64,000 nucleotides of DNA from Poa pratensis (taxonomy: Eukaryota; Streptophyta; Magnoliopsida; Poales; Poaceae), in NCBI GenBank assembly GCA_947311845.1, contig CAMZMU010000096.1:18081833-18145832 (forward strand). The letters are read 5' to 3'. The notes under the pieces are model-generated. The model had not been told where the DNA came from, did no database searches, and was given only the letters and a program-made list of their open reading frames with translations. Of the stretch, positions 27,540-43,440 are shown piece by piece. Both the position numbers and the translations under genes were made by a program. Every line of letters begins with the position of its first letter. Positions within the stretch are counted from its first letter, which is position 1.

Positions 27540-27835
27540 CTAATATAGAATTAAATAGCCTGCAATGGGTGGGTAACTTGTTTTCTTCTCTTAAACCGTG
27601 TCAACTATAGATAGCCAAATCCACCGATATGGCTTGCGTACAGACTGAAATGTGCCAGTGTAGATTCCATTGGTCTACCACTCCCAACCAATCTCCAAAA
27701 ATATGAGACACACCACGTGATGGCAAGACTAATCATCCCAAAATACTCTTTCCATTATGCCCAACCATTATAACACAAAACCAAATCCATCTTCGTCATT
27801 TTGGCAATAGCTACCCAATTAGTGAAAAATCCAAA
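27540..27835 (+). promoter_or_regulatory. Orphan SCPL promoter relic without a coding region
   Basis: Matches the upstream region of SCPL gene 3 (29700-29965) in order: GAATTAAATAGCCTGCAA, AAAATATGAGA, ACTAATCATC..CAAAATACTC, CCAAATCCATCTTCGTCAT and TTGGCAATAGCTACCCA. In gene 3 the last block lies about 15 bp before the ATG; here the match stops just where the coding region should begin. The TATA box is degraded (ATTATAACAC). Confidence 0.7.
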
Positions 27836-29183
27836 CGTCCAGTTTTGGAGGAGAAGCCCGCACACATATAATTTTGTCTAAAATATGGAAACAACTCTAG
27901 AAGGTCTAACATTTTGTTGGAACATAAAACCTCTCTGGGTCTCTCCATTGTAAAATGCAACGCGAACCAACTTATTACAATGTTGATACATGAGTTTCAT
28001 CAAAGGAAGCGAAAATCGCGACGAGTTAAACATTGAGAAAAAATCAATATTACATAGCCTTATTATTGTACAACCATGGCGGCAACTCTAATCTTCTGTT
28101 TCCAAACGCTCAATTCCTACTCGAACGGACATTCACTACAACTACAACCCAAACGTTTTGGTCTAGAGACAAGAGAAAAGAGATCGGTAGCGTATCTCCT
28201 CTCTAGTGGCGAGGGATGCAATTTTTAATTCAAATTTATTTCGGTCAGGTCTCAAACTCAAAGACATCGTTTAGTCTGATACCATGTAGAAGTGCATACG
28301 TCGAGACAGTACCCAAAATCTCAAATCGATGGAAGATTGCCTACTCATTTCTACTTCAACGGTCTTGTAGGAACACCGATAGCACATGTATGTATAAACC
28401 GTCTCTACCAGCACGCTCCATCACATGAATAGATTATCCACTATTGTTTTGGCTTTCATTTTTCTTCAAGAAGTTATCATTTTTACCTAGAAAACCACGA
28501 CCTCCAAATTAATCACCAAAACAAATCTAAGACTTGCACAATCTCAGTGGTGACTTTAGGGCATCCATGACACCGGCTTCGGTCGGGGCTCTGCTTCAGA
28601 TCGTGCACCTTTGTTACTAGTACTATGTTGCTGCAGCTGTGCGCTCGACACGACGCGATAACGGAGTGGAATCGATGAGCGCCAACCAGATCAGCCGGTA
28701 GCAGTTTTGGCTGGTAGCGCAAGTTGGTTTAAACGTGTCTGCCAATCTACATACGGTTATAAAACCCGTCTAAAATGTTTTGAGATTGACACACAAATTT
28801 AGACGAAGGCTCTGGCAACAACTCTGAGACGGCTGCAACCGCCTCTATCACTTGACATTAGCACAAAACCATCTCTACGGGTTGTTTTTGCTTCAGTATT
28901 GCAGTGAAGTATCACAATTGCAACCAGATGGTACACACATAGACATGCTACAAAATAATTAATTAGTTTCCTTGCATAAGAACCAATGTCATATATGTAT
29001 AATCAAATTTACCAACGTAGATGGCAAGCCTACTTTGAGTCTAACTTTGAACATGATTTTTCGGGAACTTTTAACATGAATTCTATTAACATAGTATAAT
29101 TTTTTTCATGCAAAAAAAAAAAATACCGTGGAAACCTTATTTCCCAGAAGAATCCAATGGTTCTTTTGCCGGATATTCATAAC
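27836..29183. other. Intergenic, no gene recognised
   Basis: AT-rich, with short frames only. It follows the point where the orphan promoter loses similarity to its paralogues, so it may contain the element or deletion junction that removed the coding region, but I could not identify ends. Confidence 0.4.
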
Positions 29184-29543
29184 GGGTAGTAGGAGCAGAT
29201 GCTCCCACTTTTTGAAAACACATTTCAAAATGTTAAAAAATTTCGAAAAAATTTGCGGGTGTACCTACAAACATTTTAGACTGGCACAAAAAAATTCAGA
29301 CAGGAAGACATTATTTTGCGGCCTGTGTAAAAAGGACAAAAAATGTCTTTTCAAAATTTGTCTCTTAGCAACAAAATTTGTCTTTTTTACACAAGTCACA
29401 AAAAATGTATTTTCGTAGCGAAACTTTTTTGCGTGGACAGACATTGTCAAGATGAACACCCGAAATGTTTTGCTGAATTTTTTTGACATTTAAAAATAAA
29501 ACTAATTTTTTTTCCTTAATGGGAGCATCTGCTCCTACTACCC
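29184..29543. mobile_element. Foldback MITE, 360 bp
   Basis: Perfect 23-bp terminal inverted repeats beginning GGGTAGTAGGAGCAGATG, with the inverted similarity continuing inward. The centre holds ACATTTTAGAC and GTGTAAAAAGGAC-type inverted blocks. I could not define a convincing target-site duplication, so the superfamily is open. It lies about 370 bp upstream of the SCPL gene 3 TATA box. Confidence 0.7.
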
Positions 29544-29910
29544 GAATCGCCGTGTCCTTTTGCTTGCATTTAACTCATCTTTTGTTTGTCAGATTCATGG
29601 TCATACTGAAAACTCGGGTGGTCCTTATATATATTTGGAATGTGGAGGAGTATCAACCGAGCAAGCAACTTCCTACAATAACCAGACCATGATAAAACCA
29701 TGTGATGCAGAATTAAATAGCCTGCAAGTGGTAGAGTGGTTACTTTTTATTGAAAACAGTGTAATTTCAACACAGCCAAATGTGCGAGCTAGCTTTCATA
29801 CTACCACCCGCAACAAACCTCCGAAAATATGAGAGATAGCACGAGGTAGCACGATTAATCTTGTCAAAAACTCAAAATACTCATTCCATCATCACGCCTA
29901 AGTCCAGCCC

Positions 29911-29920
29911 TTATATATAA
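29911..29920 (+). promoter_or_regulatory. TATA box of SCPL gene 3
   Basis: TTATATATAA about 65 bp before the ATG at 29981. Confidence 0.6.
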
Positions 29921-29980
29921 CCCCAGTCCAATCCATCTTAGTCATCTTGGCAACAGCTACTCATTTCATCAGAACACATC

Positions 29981-32292
<2,312 letters not shown>

Positions 32293-32459
32293 ACCGCACA
32301 TCAAGTGCCTGAACACCGTGAGCTGAGAAAACTCGTGCATAAAATGCTTGAACACCGCACATCATGTGCCCTGCAGCCATGCATGTATGCTTTCACCTTC
32401 ATTAATGTCGATTCTGCTCTGTTTAAGATTATTTTCTGAATCCTATTACTATTTGATAG

Positions 32460-32590
32460 GGGGGAGTGATTTGTTTTCTTTGCCTTCGGCCTTCCTTTTC
32501 TTGTTTGAACTTGGACGGTTGTGAACTCTCCTTATCTAATGAGACGAGGCAAATATTTTGCCTCTTTTCCAAGAGAAAAAAAGGAAAAAG
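32460..32590 (+). mobile_element. Retroposon 3' tail
   Basis: Ends with AATGAGACGAGGCAAATATT, TTGCCTC and then an A-rich run, a common grass LINE/retroposon terminus. It lies 170 bp after the stop of SCPL gene 3. The 5' boundary is unclear. Confidence 0.45.
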
Positions 32591-32762
32591 AAAGGGCAGA
32601 ACAGCAATGCAAGGCATTCATCTCAGATGTCTCCTTTTTTTTTTTTAAGGGGATCTCAGATGTCTCTCACTCTCAGTCTTTTTTTTAGGGAAAAAGGTAG
32701 AGGATGTCTCTCAGTCTCAGAAACCACGTCTCAGATTCTATGACGGGCCATCAAATGCTAAA

Positions 32763-35473
32763 GGAAAAAGTCCAAAACAAAGCTTAAACTTATACACAAA
32801 AGATAAATCAAACCCTGAACTTTGAATCCCCGAAATTGACACTCTGAACTTGTTAATCCTGGTCTATTTCAAACCCTGAACCTGTTTGGCAAACCGGGAA
32901 TACTGAAAATCCTAGCTGGGATAAGCTGGTACTCTCGCTGACGATTCAGGCCCGCATGTCATATCCATCCTCTCCATCTCTCAAATTCCCCACCATCTAT
33001 CCGCAGACTCGTGAAGGCGTTCGGTAGTGGAGACCGCGCGACAGCCAGATTGATCAACAACAGCCGCAAGCATGCAGGAAGCGGTTGGTCGCTTCTAGTA
33101 GTATATGTTCTGATTGCTTCTTCTTTTCTTTCTTTTTTTTTAGATAAAGGGCTTTTATTACTTAAAAGGTTTAATCATTACACCCGGACTCTGCATAACT
33201 AAGATGCACACAGCCGCCAGTTCACCATCACTCAAGTCGGTCAGCGAAAAATAAAAAGGCGAATTACATATCAAAATGAGAAATTGAAGATCCGCCTAGG
33301 CTGCTGGTAGGTCTATCCGGAGTCTATGTTGCCACCCATGCCGGAAAAATAACTCCCTGGCCGCAGCCTCCAGTCTCGACGCCACCTCCAAAAATAAGTC
33401 TCGGTGCTCCACACGCTGCAGGGATGACCAAGCTCGTAGCGTCGCTGTGCACCGGTATATAACCTGCATAAAAGAAGAATTTTTATCATGAAAAACCTTG
33501 TCATTTCTACATAGCCATAGCGACCAAATAACGGCAATCGCTCCCACCCTACTGAATAGTTTGAACCTAGGATCCACTTCATTTAGCCAATTGCCAAAAA
33601 TGTTAGCAACGGATCTGGGTGGGTGTAAGGTAGAACCTATCTGGATGGCTGACCATATAGACCTAGCGAACTCGCACTGAAAGAATAAGTGCGTAATGGT
33701 CTCGTCGTGTTGACAGAAAACACACTTTTTACTTCCGTGCCAATTGCGTTTGGCAAGGTTATCTTTGGTGAGAATTACTCCTCGACGTAAATACCACGCA
33801 AACACTTTAGTTTTTAGTGGTATCTTCATCTTCCAAAGTTTGTTATTATAAGCACTATCGACTGGAATTTCGGGTAGGATAAGCGCTCTATACATAGAAT
33901 CAACCGAGAATTTGCCGTTCTTCGTCAGATTCCATTGAAACTTATCTGGACCTTCCGATAATTGGATTGAATCCAATCGGATGAGCAAAGCATTCCAAGA
34001 TGCTTGTCTTGTTCCAAGTAAACTCCTTCTGAACGAAACATTTGGTGAGGAAGTACCCAACACCTTCGCGATCGTGTCACTTTTGTTTCGAATAATAGAA
34101 TATAGAGCTGGATATTGTTCTTTGAGGGTAGATTGGCCAAGCCAAATATCCTCCCAGAAGCGAACTTCTGAACCATCCCTAATTGAGAAAGAGCCATGTG
34201 GAAAAAAGAACTTCTTTGTAGCCATGAGGCCAGCCCAGAAGTGTGAATCGCCAGGTTTCTAAAGAACCTGGGAAACAGCTTGATCTCCGACATATTTTAT
34301 CCTAAGGAGGGTTTGCCAAACTCCATCTTCAGAAAGAAGTTTAAATAGCCATTTACCTAGCAGCGCTCTGTTCTTGACCTCAAGGTCATGAACTCCGAGC
34401 CCTCCTTGGTCTTTAGGGCAGCAAACCACACTCCATTTAGTCAGTCGATATTTTTTCTTCTCACTATCCCCTTGCCAAAAAAATCTAGATCGGAAATAAT
34501 CCAATCGTTTTAAGACCCCTTTAGGCAGTTGGAAGAATGAAATCATATACAGTACCATGTTTGTTAGTACCGAGTTTATGAGAACCAATCTTCCACCCAG
34601 AGATAGGAGTTTGCCTTTCCAGCTATTTAAACGTAATTGAAGCCTTTCCTCCACCTTTTTCCATTCAGCATTTGTAAGTCTCCGATAATGAATCGGAATG
34701 CCCAAATAGTTGATAGGAAATTGTCCTTGCCCACAGCCAAAAAGCTCAGCATACAAGACGGCGTTTTCTTGGGCCTCGCCAAAGCAAAACAATACTCGGC
34801 ACTAGTACTTCTTGCGTTTGATTTCACTAGGCATTGGGTCAAATCCAATCGATTTATTTGCCGTCGTCAAGGCTTGAGGCTCCGTAGAACGTATTGAGCG
34901 TGTCCGTTCCAGTTGTTGGACAAATCAAATCAACTTCAATTCACCATGATTTGGCATGCCGTCGGTTCAAATTATTTTGGCAACAACGTGTGGATTGGGG
35001 TGGTGCTCATTCCTTGCTCCGTCCATGAAATCCAGCGCTAGAGCCTTGCCGGTGCTCGCCGAACCGTGACGAGGACAAGGCCATTGTCTACATCCGCATC
35101 AGGGAGGAGGCTGCGGCAGCAAGATGTACGGATTGATCTGCCGGGAGAGCGACAGGCAGCCCAGGCGCTGCCAAGCCGGCGCGGCACATAAACGAATTGC
35201 AAGGTCAAAGATGGTCATGTGCAGCGCTCATGTCGAGCGATAGGATGGCCAGGTGAGAAACAATAGGAAGGAAGGTTGAAGATAGATATGACAAGTGGGT
35301 TCGTACTGTTAGTGACAGTAGCAATTTAAGTTTTTTTTTCTGGTCTGGAAAATAGGTACAAGGTTTAAAATAGACCGGGATTGAATTTCAGAGTGTCAAT
35401 TTTCGGGATTCAAACTTCAGGGTTCGATTTATCTTTCGTGTATAAGTTGAAGGATTGTTTTGGACTTTTTTTC
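32763..35473. mobile_element. Mutator-like element with a LINE nested inside
   Basis: Long terminal inverted repeats of about 130 bp (left GGAAAAAGTCCAAAACAA; right in reverse complement GAAAAAAAGTCCAAAACAA) share ACTTATACAC and TTGACACTCTGAA blocks. The 9-bp duplication AATGCTAAA is exact at 32754-32762 and 35474-35482. Apart from the LINE the interior (32900-33130 and 34861-35330) has no recognisable transposase. Confidence 0.88.
33131..34860 (-). mobile_element. 5'-truncated LINE with partial ORF2, inside the MULE
   Basis: On the minus strand it ends with the AGAGTCCGGGTGTAATGATT tail and poly(A). Coding remnants: FCFGEAQENA, INYLGIPIHYRRLT and LSLGGRLVLINSVL (34792-34259), then WEDIWLG, KIPLKTKVFAWYLRRG and CVFCQHDETITHLFFQC (34225-33296). 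That is the end of the reverse transcriptase plus the zinc-binding domain. At least one frameshift separates the parts, and the catalytic fingers and palm are missing. Confidence 0.85.
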
Positions 35474-35482
35474 AATGCTAAA

Positions 35483-36162
35483 CCACCCACGTCTTAGATT
35501 GTGCAATAAACCGGATCTAGCCTCCATGGCACCGTCGGCCTGCAGAGTGCAGACTGGATGCACTGGCGTGCGTGAACATGGCGCTGCGGGGATCCTTTGC
35601 CTAACTGCCGGCGCCTCGTGCCGTATGAATGCACTTCTTTCAAAATTGTTGCTCGTTTTGCTCATACTCTGTATCCATCATTTGTGTCTTTCAATAATTT
35701 AAAGCTGTGCATGATATGTCTTCGATAAAATAAAATAAAACACTAGCATATGAGTATGACTATGACCTCAGACTAGATCTCCATATGGCACACTCGCGTA
35801 TATTGAAATGCAAATTTCGTCGCCGTCGTGGGCACAGCGTATGCACACTAGTAGCCATTAATGACCATCCAAATCATCGTTTGAAACAAGAAAAGTTGGC
35901 ATACAAATGGTTAAGAAACTATACACTATAATCCTCTTACGCTGTCAATTCAACGAATCGCTGCCATCCCATTTTCATGAAGAACAATACTGCTGGAAAG
36001 AAACATTCATCGTAGCAAGATTTGAGGGAAACGAGAACGTAAACATACAAGAGCACAGCTACAAGCCGGCGAAGCTTGTCCCGTTGTTCCTACCCAAAAT
36101 ATACAGAGGGAAGAATCCAAAACTCCTTGTCTCAAGTTGATCTATTCCTTTGCTCCTGAGCC
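35483..36162. promoter_or_regulatory. Upstream region of SCPL gene 4, shared with genes 5 and 6
   Basis: From about 35720 onward this region is similar to 45700-45925 (gene 5) and 48700-49180 (gene 6). Shared blocks include ATGGCACACTCG, GTCAATTCAA, GAAAGAAACATT, GCAAGATTTGAG and AACATACAAG. The duplication unit of genes 4-6 therefore includes at least 450 bp of promoter. Confidence 0.6.
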
Positions 36163-36169
36163 TATATAA
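36163..36169 (+). promoter_or_regulatory. TATA box of SCPL gene 4
   Basis: GCCTATATAAACCCTGCATG, almost identical to the gene 6 box at 49185, about 65 bp before the ATG. Confidence 0.65.
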
Positions 36170-36228
36170 ACCCTGCATGCCAATGTCATCTCTCATCTCA
36201 GAATCAGAGATCAACAACCATCTCATAA

Positions 36229-38396
<2,168 letters not shown>

Positions 38397-39885
38397 TCCA
38401 TGACAAATGCTACAACGTTGAAAAGGAGTGGCAGCTCGTTATGAGTTGATTGAAGTTTTTTCCTTTATTTTTTATTTTGTCTAATTTTGGTTTAATAATC
38501 ACTCTGTGTCCGGCAACAGTTGAGCGAGGTTCATTTCCCTGTGAGCAGACACGGGTTTCTGTAATGACTTCATGATGTAACTTCAATTCCACTCTTTATT
38601 AATTGGCCATTCCTAAGAGACAAAATGGTTCCTTGTAAATTTATGATGTTCTACCAAACCAACATTTTTTTTGCAAGGAAAAAAGTTTTGATTGCTTAAA
38701 ATATTGAGAATTAAAATAAGATCGATCATATGATTTTTACAAGGGTCGTGCTCCCTCCGCACTAACGAGTAATACTACTTTGCTAGTTGCTCAGGTCATA
38801 TGCAACATAATTATGTCTTGACCTTTTCACATTCTTAAGCACTGATTTAACATTGTCTAGGATTACCATGAGAAGGGTGTGATTTGGGCCCCGGGGACAT
38901 GTGACACAGGGCACATTGATTTAACATTGTCTTGGATTACATTGATCTGAATGACTATACGGCACTAGCGGCGCATTTTGGTTGGTGAGCGATCGTCGAT
39001 CGAGCTTCAGTGGTCCTGCACATCGGCAGTGTTGTGGTTGTCATCTTTCGTCGTTTCTTATTTGGTGCGTCTTCGTCCAGCTGATCTTCTATGTTCCTCT
39101 CCATCAACCTAGTACTCCTTGCCCCCGGTGTTCTCGGGTGAACATTCTTCGCCTCCTTACGGTACGATAGACACGGGTCCCCTTCCGGAGGCGAAGCCGG
39201 TGGATTTTGGGTCTAGGTGTGTCCAGTTTTGACGCAAAGGATAGTGGGGAAGGCCCCCACTACGTCAATTTTCATTATATTGATAATTTTTTTTACAAAC
39301 CATAGGTGAGTTCAGGAAGTGGCTGGGTCCAGTTGGCAAAGACGGGTCTTTCTTCCGTTGGTGCCTTCCATGACCTCGGTTGCCTTCTTGCCTGTGTTTG
39401 AGGCGTTGGTCTATGACATAGGCGTCTCAAGCTGAGCTTTTTATTTTTATCTTAAGTGTTATTGTGTTGTTTCTGAAGTTTATATTTGGTGCCCCGTGTA
39501 CATTACTCACAAGTGATAGGTTCTGACTTGTTTTCCTACTAAAAGAAAGGTTTTAACTGCTTGCTTCCTGCTTGTTACTTCCAGGGTCGGGTTGATAAAA
39601 TTCGAGACCATGTGCGAGACTCTAAAATGGGCCCCTATCTAATTATAAAACTGAACTAATGAAAAATTATAATGCATATGACATAATATTTTACATGAAA
39701 ATTGGATATATTAAGAATCATACCTGTTCAATGCCGGTTAGTGATAATCATACCTGTTCAATCCCGGTTAGTGATCTTTGAAATGAAATCTTCAACGATA
39801 TCTTCATAATCGATCTTCTCCAACACTTCGCTCACAATCTTTTTTGCGGTTTAATTAAATCTTTCTCGATTTTTTTTCGTTTGCG
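38397..39885. other. 3' flank of SCPL gene 4 with unclassified repeat DNA
   Basis: From about 38930 to 39560 the sequence is GC-richer and looks like an old retroposon (no clear ends, no protein). 39600-39885 may belong to the minus-strand transposase-like relic described at 39660. Confidence 0.4.
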
Positions 39886-39893
39886 CTTCTCGG

Positions 39894-42853
39894 CAGGGGC
39901 GGAACTGGGCCCCGGGCAGCCTGGGCTACAACCCGGGGCGTGGCCATGTAGTACTGTAACATCCAGTACATATTTCACAAAAAAAAACGTATCTCAGGAG
40001 CTCAGCCCGTGTCCTTTAATCAGAACGACCAGGGCTGCTAGGCTAATCAAGCCCACCAAGGGGAGAGACCAAGCGATCCATCAGCAGCCCAACATCTAGA
40101 GCACTATCACCAGACCTAACTTTTTTCAGAGAACACCAGAGGTAAACAAAAAAAACAAACTAGAGGTAACTTGCCTGTTCGTATTCCTATCTATACCTAA
40201 TAATAAAAGCATTAAGGTTTCTTCTCGTACGTCGTTGAAAATACCCCTAAAGTTCGCACAAATTACCCACCACTGCCACCCATAACTCCATAAGTCATGT
40301 ACCGATTCGTTTTTTTTCTTTCTTTCGTTTAACGTCGCAGCGCTAAGTGATATGACCGGTTGGCTATTCTATTCCCGGGACTTGACTCCGCCGGCGAAGT
40401 CCACCAATCACCTTCTAGGCACGACCCCGTCTCCACCGACGAAGACAACAGGGCACCACGACCTCCGACGCCCGGCGCTGGTTCGTCGCCGTAGTCGCCG
40501 AGCTGTAGCCGCGCTCTGATCCTCCTCAACAATCGTCGCCAAGGAAAGCGCTATGCTCCTCCTCAACAATCGTCGCCAAGGAAAGCTCGGCCGCCGGCCT
40601 CCTGCTACGCGCGGTGGTTCGGGCACCGACAAGCTAGCCTCCGCGCTCTGCTCCTCCTCAACAATCGTCGGCCAGGAAAGCTCGGCCGCCGGCCTCCTTC
40701 TGCGCGCAGTGGTCCGGGAACCAACAAGCTCGCCGCCCCTGACGCGCAGCATCCCCGAGCGCCGCCATGATTCTCCTCAGAATACCGCCTCTGAATCGCG
40801 ACCAGTCGACTCCTCCGACCACGGTGAGCAGTTGCTCCGCTCCAGGCCTTCCCGGACCCCAACTTTCAGAGACGCCATGAGGACGGCAGCCCGGGGCAGG
40901 AGGAGGATGCGGCCGCCGGCCCGGACGGATCCGGCATTGGCGCGCGCGGGAAATCCGACAACAATCCCACCGAGCGATCGATCCCAGCTCTCCTCGAGGG
41001 TTTCTCGATTTCCAAATCCCAGCTCTAAACGCACAAATCCAAACCAAATTCAACAAATTAGAGCCAACCACTTCACCTTATCCATCCCCCACCTTGCTAC
41101 CCTGCTGCTACTAGGGGAGAAATTGGAGAGGCAACAGAGGGGAAGTAGAAATTGGAGGGCAGCCATCGACTACCCCAGGCCAGGACGGACTGTAGCCGCC
41201 GTGTCGTTCTCCGCATCGAGCACAGCCACTTCCTCTCTGTTCTCTGTTCTCATCACTTCTTGCGAGTATGTTTGTTCCACGTCACGCACACTGTCAGGGG
41301 CATGGCCACCTTTGGCCTAGCCCTCTTCCTCTCTGTTCTCTCTATCTCATTCCCCGTTCTACAATTCATTTTCTGTTTAGGCACTAGAAACACGTTGAGA
41401 TGAAACAATTAAAAGAAGTACACAGTGCCATCTGCAGATGCACCACCACTATGTACTTTTTTACTCTTTTGTATTAGTTTAAAATATATAGTGAGAATTA
41501 GAGAGTACATGGACAGGTCGGTGCAAATTTTTAGAAGCTTTCCAAGTGGGCATACAGCGATATAAATTGAGAGTGGACAAATGGAGGCCGAGCTTCATGG
41601 AGCCCTTTATTTTTTTTAAATTAAAATTCATATTTTAAAGTTTCAAAAAAATCTGAAATATTTCAGGATATGTATATTAACATCATGCATCTTCGTACTT
41701 CATGCTAGGAAATGTGCCCAAATTGGAAATGCTTTAAAAAAAAATCAATGCATAGGTTTTTTTAATAGCAATATATGAGTGGTGACATATTGCATAACAC
41801 TCCTGTGAAGGATGAAGATTTAACGTAATATTACTTTAAACTTTATCATCGCGTGCAGCGTCATCTCATCGGGTGTCCCGTCGTGTCAACATGATTTAGT
41901 TGGTTCCATTTTTATTCTTCCGTTGCAACGCATGGGCACGTTTGCTAGTACGATAAAAAAAAAGAGGAAACTGTTCGTTTCAATCGCCGCCTGCATCTCT
42001 CGACGAAGTCGCGTCCAGCGGCCAAGCCGCTCGCCCGCCGGCGCTTGCCGCCGCGTCGACCTCACAAGAACATCGACGCTTCCCGCCGGGACAAAAGGCC
42101 GTGGTGTTGTTGCCGCCGGCAGCCGCTGCCGACACTTCGCCTGTTCTGATCTTTATCTCCTCGTCGGCGCCTCGGCGGTTGGCTCATCGCCTTCTATTAA
42201 GTCTGTTCTTGCCGGCTCTGTTAGTTTCAGGTAATTTCTAGTTTCTAGTTCTAATGCAAAGTCTAAATTTTGATTAACTGAAGAGTCAATTTCACAGTTT
42301 CAGTAGGTCTAGCTGATTGTACATTTACTGTATTTATTCAATCTGATTACAGAGAAGAGAAGATGCAGGGGACAAAGAGATCAAAGCCCATCATGAAATA
42401 TTTGCAAGCATCAAAGATGATAATATCTTGGAGTGTTTCCAAACAAATACATCGTGCTCCTAGTGGTAAGTTATTTTTTTACAATACAATCTACTCCCTC
42501 CGTTCTAAAAAGGATGACTTCCATTTGTATAAAAGTGGATGTATCCAGGTTATGGTTCTTCTCCTATGATCGATGAGGAAATGATAGGCTAGGATTAGAG
42601 CAAAGTTTCGTTACTTAGGTACTAAACATGTGTCTCATTTATGCTATTATGCTATCAGACTATTTTGTACTTTTCTTATTGTCATTGGTTAAATATTGAA
42701 TTTATGCTTCACGTGAAAACTCCATTGATTCATTTTTGTGTGCTGTACCGAATATATTAAGCTGTTGGGAGGGTTCAATATATATTTTTTTGATAGTTTT
42801 TTTAGGCATTAGAAATTAGCCCCGCTCTTTCCCAAATCCTGGGTCCGCCACTG
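39894..42853. mobile_element. hAT element with a nested Helitron
   Basis: Ends CAGGGGCGGAACTGGG and (reverse complement) CAGTGGCGGACCCAGG. The 8-bp duplication CTTCTCGG is exact at 39886-39893 and 42854-42861, the hAT hallmark. Without the 1759-bp Helitron the element is about 1.2 kb. A short frame at 42363 (MQGTKRSKPIMKYLQASK) may be a transposase N-terminus remnant. No full transposase, so non-autonomous. Confidence 0.88.
40190..41948 (+). mobile_element. Non-autonomous Helitron inside the hAT element
   Basis: Starts TCTATACCTAATAATAAAAG and ends CGTTGCAACGCATGGGCACG, TTTGCTAG, between A and T. No Rep/helicase. The GC-rich centre (40400-41300) carries a partial tandem repeat of about 100 bp (CTCCTCAACAATCGTCG occurs three times, 40525-40670), perhaps a captured gene piece that I cannot identify. 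Confidence 0.85.
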
Positions 42854-42861
42854 CTTCTCGG

Positions 42862-43440
42862 CACCTGATTGATGTTTTCCCATGATGGCTCAATACTTGT
42901 TCTTGAAACCTGTCCGTAAAATTAAATCGATTGCATATCATCAATCAATTGAACTATTGGAGATCAACACAATTACTATTTTCTTTCAATGTTTGTCAAT
43001 TAGACGGATCGCCTAAATCACCTCGTCTAGTGTCTTGCCCCCGTTGAACTGTTATGGACCGAGGAGGCGAGAACCAATCATAGGGATCCATGGCCCCCTG
43101 CCGAAGTTAATCAAATAATTGATCAGAAATTTAGATCGGAAAAGGAGAATCAAAGGAGCTTAGGAGTTTAGGAGCACTCACCAGCGACCAGCGGACGAGC
43201 CCTTTTCCAGTCCGCACAAAAACACGGCTGATCGATGCGGCCAGGTCGCTGGCTTTTCGTCGGAATCGGGAGTGGCAGGGCCTGGGATCGACGAGGTGCT
43301 TTCGATCGGCTTTTTGATAGACACAATCGATCCATCCCTGATTCCCTGTCAATAACGCAGTGCGTTTCACGTACGAGGCCCAAGCCACGATCGACTCCAG
43401 GCGGGGTAGCGCCTGGAGTGGCCCACTAAGGCCATCTGGT
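42862..43440. other. Intergenic, little recognised
   Basis: Apart from the short minus-strand relic at 42862-42883, no coding or repeat signal that I can name. Confidence 0.35.

Larger units (their letters stand above)
39660..42883 (-). pseudogene. Possible N-terminal relic of a TTF/ZMYM-type, hAT-dimerisation protein, split by a hAT element
   Basis: On the minus strand, the ATG at 42883 starts MGKHQSGAEKRK. Joining across the hAT insertion (42854 to 39885, counting the duplicated 8 bp once) continues RKKIEKDLIKPQK, then a stop. The pattern K..SGAEKRKKRK at the start is typical of plant proteins with TTF-type zinc finger and hAT dimerisation domains. Only this short stretch and an acidic EKIDYEDIVEDFI segment near 39780 are visible. 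Low-confidence family call. Confidence 0.35.
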
